Below, piece by piece: positions 56,272 through 64,000 of a stretch of DNA of 64,000 nt. The stretch covers positions 127,510,886-127,574,885 of the forward strand of contig CM040126.1 in NCBI GenBank assembly GCA_022559845.1. Direction: 5' to 3'. The notes beneath the pieces are model-generated. The model made no database searches, had not been told where the DNA came from, and saw only the letters and a program-made list of their open reading frames with translations. Numbering within the stretch: the stretch's first letter is position 1; each line of letters starts with the position of its first letter. Position numbers and translations under genes: made by a program. This DNA is from Amorphophallus konjac. Taxonomy: Eukaryota; Streptophyta; Magnoliopsida; Alismatales; Araceae.

Positions 56272-59200
56272 ATGAAACTCCATTCAGGTAAGATCATCAA
56301 CATGGCAGGCTATGGGTATTCTTATGATGATGAGGACGAGAATGTCTTTGGTCAATATGAGACCCCCCTCCAGGATTCCATCTATTATGAGGGAAATTAC
56401 CCTCACCCTCAGTCCCATCATCCTCAAATCCATGTGGTGGATACCACTCCTCAAGAGGTTGTGCCCTCTTCTCAGACTTTACCCTCCAACACTTCGGGGA
56501 ACCCTTCCCCATCCTTTAATGTCACGGACTTAATTAATGCACTATCTCAGTTGGATGATTCTCAGCGGCAGGCTGTCCAGGCCGCCTTGAAAGGGAAGTC
56601 TGTTCCCTCTTCGTCTTCCAACCCCCCTCCGGCCGAGAGTGGCCATCACCCCGTTAATGACCAGGCGGTCTTGCATAAACCCCCCTCTCGTCCACCAACG
56701 CCTGTCACGGCCATACCGGCCCAGCAGGCGAGTTATTCTGCGGTTAGGCACCAATTCCCCCAACCTCCTCAGATTCTACGGTCGCCTATACCACATTCTT
56801 TTGTTCAGGCCCCAGTTGAGTCCGACTCTATTGCTTTGCTACTTCAGAAGATGGCCCACATGGAAGAACGGCTTAAGAAAGTCACTGCGGCCAAGAATGC
56901 ACCAGAAATCTCGCTCCCCACTCTGCCAATTTTCCATCTTCCTCCGTCTGAGATGCCGAACTTTCGGCGGTACAATGGAATTGGCAATTCGGTTATTCAT
57001 TTGAAGGATTTTATGTACGAGACCTCCTTCTGGCAAGGCAACAAGGCTTCTCTAGCCTATTTATTCAGAAGATCTCTGGAGGGGCCAGCCCTCGAATTGT
57101 TTTATTTCTTGGAGCCAGCTGATGCCAGTGACTTCGATGTTGTCCAAAGGAAATTCTTGCAAAAGTATAGAGACTGTGTTGGACCCTCTCTGTCCGTTAT
57201 AGATTTAGTTGCGGAGAAAATGAAGTCTGAGGAGGATTTCATCATATTTGCTGACAGATGGCGGTCGATGGCCGAGAAGCTGAAAGACACCTTGTCGGAA
57301 CAGGAGCAAGTAAAGATGGTTATTTCTAATGCAACTCCTCAATTCCGCCATATTTTGGCCATGAACCGGCTGACTACTATGGAAGAGCTCTATGAGAGGG
57401 CTCGTTACATCCAGACACAGATGAAGGATTCACCCATTATGGGCATGTTCGAGCCAAAGCCTTGGTTGTTTAAGAAAACCACCAATGTTAACAGCGGGCC
57501 CACAACTGAGGGCACCGTCACAAATGAGCAAGTCGGCGCAGTTGGCAACCCCCACCATCAAGCTAACCCACGTCCACCACCGCCTCCACGACAGAACTCT
57601 CATTTTAACCCTACTCCACAACCCCAATTCGCACCTCAACACTCCTTCGCTCCGCCGCAAAACCAAGCCCCCCGCGTAGACCCTCCAGCTCCACCACAAT
57701 ACCATCAAATGCCCCCACCTGCCAACTACGGCCAACAACAACGGAGACCACCACTTGGCCCCAAAAGGGACCACTATCCTCCACTTCCCGAAAGTCTCCC
57801 CGATATTTTTAATGCTCTGATGGCCGCCAACTTGCTCGCCTTGCCAAGGGAAAGAACCGTGTGGCTTGCTAATGTTGACACATCCCGTTATTGTGCTTTT
57901 CATCGCAGCCCTGGTCACAACCTTGATCGTTGTTTCCACTTTAGAGATTACATTTACGATCTAAATGACCAGGGTGACATCAATTGGGATGAGATGAGGC
58001 AATTCATAGCCGCTATGAAAGAAAGAAGGGCTTCTCGGCAACAGCAAAATCAACAACCTCAGCAATCCGCTCCACAACAAGTTCAACCACAGCAAGCTCC
58101 AGCACACCAGCAGGATATGGGAATTGTCCGTAATCCATTGCCGGAGCACGCCCCTAATCAGCATGTGAACCCCGTCACGTCCCTCTACGAAGTACAGAGA
58201 GGACAGGGATGGCACGAAGAAAACGCCTCTGTCGGGGCATTTCATCATGAGCCGAATCAAAATCAACCTCCGCGCCTTTTGCGCACCCTTCCTTCTTCTT
58301 CTACTCTCCTATCGGGACGTCCTCTTCTACGCCCCGTCAACCCATCTACCTCCACCAGTTCTACGGCCTTACCGGCCCGCTCTCTTCTTACCCATTTGCC
58401 ACCTCCACAACCTACCACACGACAAACCCCACCATCCACCACCAACTCTATACCTCCGCCGTCCAGGCCACTCCTACTTCGCTCACCGCTAGCACCCGCT
58501 ACACCCCCTACCACTCCTACACCGGCAAGGGTTCCTCCGCCATCAGTTCCCCCACCTCTCATACCCAGATCTCTTCTTGTTAGACCACCCGCCAATGCTC
58601 CTCGCATTCGGGTATCCCTTTCTAATCCCACGCCCCCTGACGGGGCATCTTCATCAAACCACTCTCCTATGCCTCCCATGGGGGCATCTTTGCTAAACAT
58701 TACTCCCACGCCTCCTACGGGGGCACCCCTGTTGTTGAACACTGCCAATGGCATTCCCTCTTCTTCTTCTTCTAATTCTCCTCCCACATTTGCCCCGACA
58801 GAGGCTCTACAAGGCGTGGCGCCGCTCCGAGTGGACGGAATTTTCCACCGTATTTTTCCACAAAGAGAGCTAGAGCCTGTGCAGGGGCCGCAAGAGCAAG
58901 AACAAGAACAAGGGTCTGTACCGGGCACTGAATATGATTTGTTAAAACATTTGGACCGGACTCCGGCAAGAATTTCGATCCTGGAATTGATCAAACGGTC
59001 CACCACTCATCAGCTGGCTCTAAAGGAATATCTGCAGAAGGTAATGGTTAATGAAGACATTCCAGTTGAGCAGATAGTCACAGTGTTAACACCTGCTAGC
59101 AGTCAGCCGGCAATTACTTTTCATGAGCACGAACTGGCACCAATCTCAGCAAGGAAATATGCCTTATGCATCACAATCGACATCAATAAGGTGGCTGTTA

Positions 59201-59739
59201 AGCAATGTCTGGTGGACACTGGGGCATCCATCGATGTTTTACCACCGAACACCTTGAAGTTATGTGGCATACCAGAAAGCCAGATTCGGCCGTCCACCAT
59301 AACGGTCACTGCATATGACAACACAAAGAAGCCTCCTCTAGGCATGATCACATTGAAAGTTAGCTTGGGTCCTACCACCATCACAGCAGATTTTCACATC
59401 TTGGACATGGATCCAACATTTAATGGCATTCTTGGCAGCCCGTACATCCAACAGCTTGATGCGGTGCCCTCTACAAATCACCAGTGTCTCAAATTCCCAC
59501 ACAAGGGCTGTATTATCAAGGTGACCAGCATGCCGATTCTGCCAGAGGAAGATATTCATGCGGCTTCATCAGTCCCTTCTATTTGGCCTGCCAATAAGCC
59601 ACTGTTATCTGTGCTGGACGTCCCCCGTCCACGGCCAATGCCATCTGAAACTGTTACCACAGTTGCTATGACACCCCTGCTTTCTAAGGGGAAGAAGAAA
59701 AAGAACATGATTAATACCCCCGGTTGGAACATTCTGTAA
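56272..59739 (+). CDS. element B gag-protease, 1155 codons
   Basis: Intact frame. The gag core at about residues 215-390 (LPTLPIFHLPPSEMPNFRRY, SNATPQFRHILAMNRLTTME) assembles the particle. A CX2HX4HX4C knuckle CAFHRSPGHNLDRC is at about residues 542-555. A long Pro/Gln/Ser-rich region follows (600-870). The protease has LVDTGASIDVLP near residue 980 and ILGSPYIQQLDAVPSTNHQ. It ends at TAA 59737, just before a G-patch in the same frame. The N-terminus MKLHSGKIINMAG aligns with element A. In contrast to A, this part of B has no internal stops. Confidence 0.92.
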   Translation: MKLHSGKIINMAGYGYSYDDEDENVFGQYETPLQDSIYYEGNYPHPQSHHPQIHVVDTTPQEVVPSSQTLPSNTSGNPSPSFNVTDLINALSQLDDSQRQAVQAALKGKSVPSSSSNPPPAESGHHPVNDQAVLHKPPSRPPTPVTAIPAQQASYSAVRHQFPQPPQILRSPIPHSFVQAPVESDSIALLLQKMAHMEERLKKVTAAKNAPEISLPTLPIFHLPPSEMPNFRRYNGIGNSVIHLKDFMYETSFWQGNKASLAYLFRRSLEGPALELFYFLEPADASDFDVVQRKFLQKYRDCVGPSLSVIDLVAEKMKSEEDFIIFADRWRSMAEKLKDTLSEQEQVKMVISNATPQFRHILAMNRLTTMEELYERARYIQTQMKDSPIMGMFEPKPWLFKKTTNVNSGPTTEGTVTNEQVGAVGNPHHQANPRPPPPPRQNSHFNPTPQPQFAPQHSFAPPQNQAPRVDPPAPPQYHQMPPPANYGQQQRRPPLGPKRDHYPPLPESLPDIFNALMAANLLALPRERTVWLANVDTSRYCAFHRSPGHNLDRCFHFRDYIYDLNDQGDINWDEMRQFIAAMKERRASRQQQNQQPQQSAPQQVQPQQAPAHQQDMGIVRNPLPEHAPNQHVNPVTSLYEVQRGQGWHEENASVGAFHHEPNQNQPPRLLRTLPSSSTLLSGRPLLRPVNPSTSTSSTALPARSLLTHLPPPQPTTRQTPPSTTNSIPPPSRPLLLRSPLAPATPPTTPTPARVPPPSVPPPLIPRSLLVRPPANAPRIRVSLSNPTPPDGASSSNHSPMPPMGASLLNITPTPPTGAPLLLNTANGIPSSSSSNSPPTFAPTEALQGVAPLRVDGIFHRIFPQRELEPVQGPQEQEQEQGSVPGTEYDLLKHLDRTPARISILELIKRSTTHQLALKEYLQKVMVNEDIPVEQIVTVLTPASSQPAITFHEHELAPISARKYALCITIDINKVAVKQCLVDTGASIDVLPPNTLKLCGIPESQIRPSTITVTAYDNTKKPPLGMITLKVSLGPTTITADFHILDMDPTFNGILGSPYIQQLDAVPSTNHQCLKFPHKGCIIKVTSMPILPEEDIHAASSVPSIWPANKPLLSVLDVPRPRPMPSETVTTVAMTPLLSKGKKKKNMINTPGWNIL

Positions 59740-59742
59740 AAA

Positions 59743-60654
59743 ATGGGGTATCAAGATGGCAAAGGCCTGGGTGCCAACTGTCAGGGCAGGATTAGGCCCA
59801 TTAAGCCGCAAAAATTGCTTGTACGAGGCGGTTTAGGCTATAAAGGGCCAAGCAAAAATAAAGAAGAGCCATGGGCATTTATGACTTCTACTTTGAAGAC
59901 TGATCGCCAGCCACTCTCCTGGACACTGAAGACACATTTTGTTACTAGTGGCGTTCAGAATAATGAGCAGGCTACCATAATTACTTCATTGCTTGACTGT
60001 CAAGATGTTCACGCTAGACAGTTTGCTCGTCACATTGCCTCACTGGTTACCTACAAAGCCCTGGAGTCTTTAAGGCCGGACAAAAGAAGGAAAATGGGTG
60101 ATCCAGAATGTGACTGGTACAGGTGGTTCGACATGAATGACATTACTATTTCTTTGAGCCGCCTCTTCATGCCGACAGACCCGGAATGGCCGCCGCTCAT
60201 ACAGGAATTGATTGAAATGCCAGCAGTGATCACAGATAGGAGGCAGCTGCTGAGTGACTATACGGATACTGGGGAGCCAGATGTCCCCTTTGAAGAAGGT
60301 TTTACTGTGGATAGGCTGTGGGCCGGCCTCTTTTCTCTCACTTCGCTACATCCATCTGTGCTTGCTTCTCTACATTCTCATTGGTTTGGTCGTGTGCCAA
60401 GACCGCCTCCGATTACAATCAGTTTTGCTCCAAATTCAATCCGAGTTTCTCTCCCGATTCGTCCATTGCTCCTCGAGCAATTTTCTAAAATCTCCATCTC
60501 GCCCCCCCATGGGCCATCATTGATTAAATCTTTCTTTGCAATTTCCACTCCTCCTACTATTCTCCCATCACACTGCTTTCTCCTTAAAAAAGAAAATAAA
60601 AATGAAGAAAAAGATAAAAATGAAAAAAAAAATGCTAATTTTTCAACTTTCTAA
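59743..60654 (+). pseudogene. element B G-patch and linker, in frame after a stop
   Basis: Same frame as gag-PR, right after the TAA at 59737-59739: MGYQDGKGLGANCQGRIRPI is a G-patch motif. A 303-codon stretch follows that matches element A (MGDPECDWYRWFDMNDITIS). It ends at a TAA (60652-60654) after a Lys/Glu-rich run, and the frame then continues directly into the RT ORF. G-patch domains bind RNA or recruit helicases; here it lies between protease and RT. Whether the stops are damage or are bypassed is unknown. Confidence 0.7.
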
Positions 60655-60732
60655 TCCTCCATCTCCGTTGAGGAGACTTCTTATCTCTTTCCTGAGTGTG
60701 TCCCAACCCAGGGGCCGCTCTTTCAAGATTCC

Positions 60733-62919
60733 TTGATAGATCTCTTTTCCCCCTCCGGCGAGGGGTCTTCATCTGTATCACCTTTTGTATCCACTTTTTC
60801 ACCCCCTTCTTTTCTTTCTGATCAAGCTAGTTGCTCCTCCTCTTCTTCCTCTTCTTCTAATAAAATTCATGGGGTATATTCACATAAGAAATCCAAGGGT
60901 AAGAAGATTCCTCGCAGATTTTTATTAGAATTGGCTATCAGATGCCAAGCTTGTTTAGCAATCCCTGAGTTTGTGGAAGATCCAATTATCCTGCCAGAGT
61001 TAGAATATGAAGATGTTGTTGCTTCTTATGAGGGTTTGGGCATTTATGAAATTATGAATGATGAAGACCCTATTGAAGAGGGGGATGAAAGTTATGAAGA
61101 ATATGAGGACGAGGCTGATGCTTTTGCTAGTGGTATGAGAAGATTCGACGAACCATCAGCCTCCGTAGAAGAACCTACCAAAGAAATTAATCTGGGTACC
61201 AAGGAAGACCCTAGGATTGTCCTCATTAGCCAGAATTTGCCGCCTTTCGAGGAGGAGGCGCTCATTTTAGTTCTTCAAGAATACAAGGACACGTTTGCTT
61301 GGAGTTATGAGGATATGCCGGGATTAGACCCTACGCTCGTTGAACATCATCTTACACTTAAGCCAGGGTCTGTCCCGGTCAAACAACGGTTGAGGCGTTT
61401 CCACCCTAATATGGCTTTAAAGATGAAAGAAGAGGTCGATAAACTCCACAAGGCTAGATTTGTTAGAGTTGTCCTTTACCCCAATTGGGTGGCTAACATT
61501 GTCCCGGTTATGAAGAAAGATGGGAAAGTTCGGATTTGCATAGACTTCCGGGACCTCAACCGAGCGTGTCCTAAAGATGACTTCCCCCTCCCTCATATTG
61601 ATGTTCTGATTGATAATACGGCAGGATTTGAGACTCTCTCTTTTATGGATGGCTTTTCAGGTTACAATCAAATTCATCTGTCTGAAGAGGATCAAGAGAA
61701 AACATCATTCACTACACCATGGGGGACTTATTGTTATGTGGTCATGCCCTTTGGACTTAAGAATGCTGGAGCCACCTACCAGAGGGCTATGATGGTAATT
61801 TTTCATGACATGATTCATATTTATATTGAGGTGTATGTGGATGATCTGGTTGTAAAATCAAGGACAAGGATTGAGCATCCTGGGGTTCTGGCTAAGGTTT
61901 TACAGAGATCACGAGAATATCAATTGAAAATGAACCCCAAAAAGTGCGTATTTGGCGTTTCTTCAGGGAAATTACTTGGTTTTATTGTTACCAAGAGGGG
62001 AATTGAAGTTGATCCCAACAAGGCAAAGGCCATTAGAGATATGCCTCCTCCCAAGAATTTGAAGGAAGTTCGAGGATTAATCGGGAGGTTGTAATTTATT
62101 CGTCGCTTCGTCTCCCAGCATTCACAAAGATGTAGGCCGTTCTACGAGCTTACTAAGTCGGGAGTCAAGTTTAATTGGGATGACAAGTGTCAGGCAGCCT
62201 TTGACGGATTGAAGGATTATTTGGCCAATCCTCCTGTCCTGAGGCCGCCAATTCCAGGCAAACCGCTTATTCTTTATGTTTCGGTTCTGGATGACTCCGT
62301 AGGTGCTGTCTTAGCTCAAGTGGATGAAGAAATTAAGGAGAGGGCAGCATACTACTTGTCTAAGCTTCTTAACCCCTGTGAGCAGAGGTACTCAGCCATG
62401 GAAAAGACTTGTGCAGCTTTGGTCTGGGTAGTTCAGAAGTTAAAACACTATTTCCTAGCTCATGAAGTTCACCTCATTGCTCGCATGAATCCGATTAAAT
62501 TCCTCCTTGAGAGATCTGTCCTCACTGATCGATTAGCACGCTGGCAAAGTTTCCTTTCTCAATTTGACATCACTTACATTCAGCAAAAAGCTATCAAAGG
62601 TTATGCCATTGCCGAGCATCTTGCTCACCACCCTCTTCCCCTATTTGATCCTGTCAATTCAGAGTTCTCAGATGAAGAATTAATGTCCATCAATCAACCC
62701 CATGATCCTATGTGGACATTACATTTTGATGGAGCTCTAAATTCTCAAGGAAGAGGGATCGACATGGTTCTTTTAACACCAGAAGGGGTCACCATTCCAT
62801 TTGCTGCTCGGCTCACTTTCCCCGTCACCAACAATATAGCTGAGTATGAAGCTCTTTTGGCCGGTCTTCAAACCACTCATCGATATGGTGTCACCCATTT
62901 GAGGATTGTCGGTGACAGT
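60733..62919 (+). pseudogene. element B RT, RNase H and start of second RNase H, interrupted and truncated
   Basis: From 60655 the frame runs through an acidic linker into RT (PVMKKDGKVRICIDFRDLNR; YVDDLVVKSR). A TAA at 62092-62094 falls where element A has CAG (GRLQFIRRF). It continues in the same frame through RNase H (CAALVWVVQKLKHYFLAHEV) and into the Tat-specific second RNase H (LHFDGALNSQGRGIDMVLL; NNIAEYEALLAGLQ). It is cut at VGDS (62919) by LTR F. Integrase is not in the window. Confidence 0.9.
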
Positions 62920-64000
62920 TGTAGATCTTGATTAAAGAAATCCACTTTAGGAAAATATTAAAGAATAAAGTGAATGAATGATAAGCAATAAAATAGCACG
63001 AGGTGCTAATGTGGAGTGTGTGATCGCCAGAGACGCGAGGCCTCAAAATATAATCAATAAAATAAACATGGGAGGATGATCGCGGAGAATACCTCAAAAG
63101 TGCGGGGATGTGAGTGCTTCCTTTCTCTTCCAATCGGCCGGCCGATGAAGAGAGTTCTTCCTTTTATTACCCTTGCAAAACAAACAAACACCACCAAAAT
63201 AATTGAATTAGAAATAAGGTGGGTGTAGCATCAATTCATGATAGAAATATGTGAGCATGAAAGCATGTGCAAGAACGCACCTTAAGGGTGGTTGCCCTTA
63301 AACCCCTATGCAAAAGGGTGGGGGATATATGATGAATGCAAAATAAAAATATGGAAATGTGCAAGAGTTGCACTATGGGGAGATCTCAACGTGGTTGAGT
63401 TAAATCAACAAAACAATGAAATATGATGCATGAACGATGCAATGAATAAAAAGAAGAATAATATAAATAAAACAAAGGGAGCCTGTGCTTTGGCTTGAAT
63501 GCTTCGATGGGGAGGAGCCTTCAGTGGGAGAAAAACATGAGCAATGTGAAGCCCTCCGTAGCCAAAAGCAACAGCCCCTTCGGTTCCCTGTAGAAAGAAA
63601 AGAAGAAGAAGGAAAAAAAAAGAAAACAGAAGAGGAAGAAGGAAAAGAAGAAGAAGAAGGGAAGAAGACGGAAGCAAGGGGGAGCGAGTGTCCAACCCAA
63701 CAACAGAGCCATTGGCTCTATTAAATAGGTTGAGGAAGAGATAAACATGGGCAAGAGTCCCAACTGGGAAATGATAAGAATGGGCAAGAGCCCAAACAAA
63801 GTAGGCATCTATCGAAGCAAGGACTCTCTGGGGAAAGGGCTGCGAAGCCAGAAGGTGAAACAAGCCTTAGGTCAGGGCGTCAATTGATGAATTGACGACC
63901 TATCCAGAGGGCGTTTCTCAAAAAACACGCCCTGCACAAGGGCGTTTCTCAAAAACCAATTTTAGCAATAAAAACTCCCCATATTTAAAAATGCAAAACA
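62920..64000 (-). repeat. LTR F: B-type LTR in reverse orientation, inserted in element B pol
   Basis: The plus-strand edge TGTAGATCTTG follows the broken VGDS codons, so the minus-strand LTR ends in TCTACA. Minus-strand content matches B's LTR: CATCGGCCGGCCGATTGGAA (about 63145-63125), GGCGATCACACACTCC, and at the window end AACGCCC...GGGCGTG hairpins with ATTGCTAAAATTGG, like B near 44100. At least 1.08 kb; it continues past the window. The ORF in 63405-63863 on the minus strand is low-complexity and not counted as a gene. Confidence 0.72.

Larger units (their letters stand above)
43737..62919 (+). mobile_element. element B: Tat-lineage Ty3/gypsy element, split by element D and cut by F
   Basis: The 5' LTR (43737-44780 plus 54680-55005, about 1.37 kb once D is removed) starts TGTAGACACGCC like element A and ends CACA. 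A PBS, a hairpin-rich leader, then gag-PR (56272), G-patch linker, RT and two RNase H domains follow in one frame. The element is cut in the second RNase H at 62920. It is related to A in LTR termini, PBS and all proteins, but is clearly a different family. Confidence 0.88.

Noticed and set aside
57430..59006. Minus-strand ORFs (169 and 247 codons) opposite the element B gag-protease
   Set aside because: Antisense shadows of the Pro/Gln-rich gag; no splice sites, TATA or PMD-like motifs as in element A's cassette.
63405..63863. 152-codon minus-strand ORF with a Leu/Phe-rich stretch like a membrane helix
   Set aside because: The hydrophobic run is the reverse of a GAA/AAG low-complexity tract within LTR F.

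Overview
This 64 kb window looks like a repeat-dense intergenic stretch of a large plant (angiosperm-type) nuclear genome. No conventional host gene is recognised. Nearly everything is retrotransposon: a LINE remnant, Ty3/gypsy elements of chromovirus, Athila and Tat types, and fragments of others, nested inside one another. Species cannot be called from the sequence.

Layout: 1-3.2 kb is a 5' portion of a LINE on the minus strand. 3.8-7.4 kb is a decayed minus-strand gypsy element (C) with a primer-binding site and LTR. 7,929-33,566 is element A, a 25.6 kb Tat-lineage retrotransposon on the plus strand. It has about 2.15 kb LTRs, a near-perfect target duplication (CATGG/TATGG), and it sits inside a minus-strand retroelement coding remnant (E) whose frame closes when A is removed. 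33.7-36 kb is copia-LTR-like non-coding sequence with palindromes and a 19-bp tandem repeat. 36.2-39.7 kb holds an unrecognised ORF, a divergent tandem duplication and a putative minus-strand LTR (H). 39.7-43.3 kb is a broken Athila-like gag-PR-RT on the minus strand. 43,737 onward is element B, a second Tat-type element on the plus strand. Its 5' LTR is split by a complete young chromovirus (D, 44,781-54,674, one intact 1725-codon gag-pol frame), and its pol is cut at 62,920 by another LTR of its own type in reverse orientation (F), which runs off the window.

The main discovery is in the 3' part of element A. Downstream of integrase, on the opposite strand, lies a row of four gene-like units (20.5-30.2 kb), three with intact reading frames. 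Gene III resolves into seven exons, all in phase 0 with GT-AG introns, giving a 739-residue frame: basic/acidic N-terminus, plant-mobile-domain (PMD)-like core, long charged coiled coil. Gene I is a homologous six-exon copy broken by three stops. Gene II is an intact 351-codon derivative lacking the PMD core. Gene 0 is a two-exon, 443-codon gene with a divergent PMD-like domain. Three of the four have a TATA-like box 75-95 bp upstream of the ATG. The same near-perfect GC-rich palindrome (TGGAGGCGTCC-AGGNNCCT-GGACGCCTCCA type) is arrayed upstream of the TATA box in A's LTR and upstream of the TATA box and inside intron 1 of antisense gene III.

Functionally, the sense strand of A and B encodes gag, protease, a G-patch segment, RT, RNase H, the extra RNase H typical of Tat elements, and (in A) integrase, all in one frame but interrupted by stops. 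D looks potentially autonomous. Antisense extra ORFs are known in Tat-lineage elements, and cellular PMD proteins (MAIN, MAIL1) act in transposon silencing, so the antisense cassette may interact with host silencing; that last step is inference.
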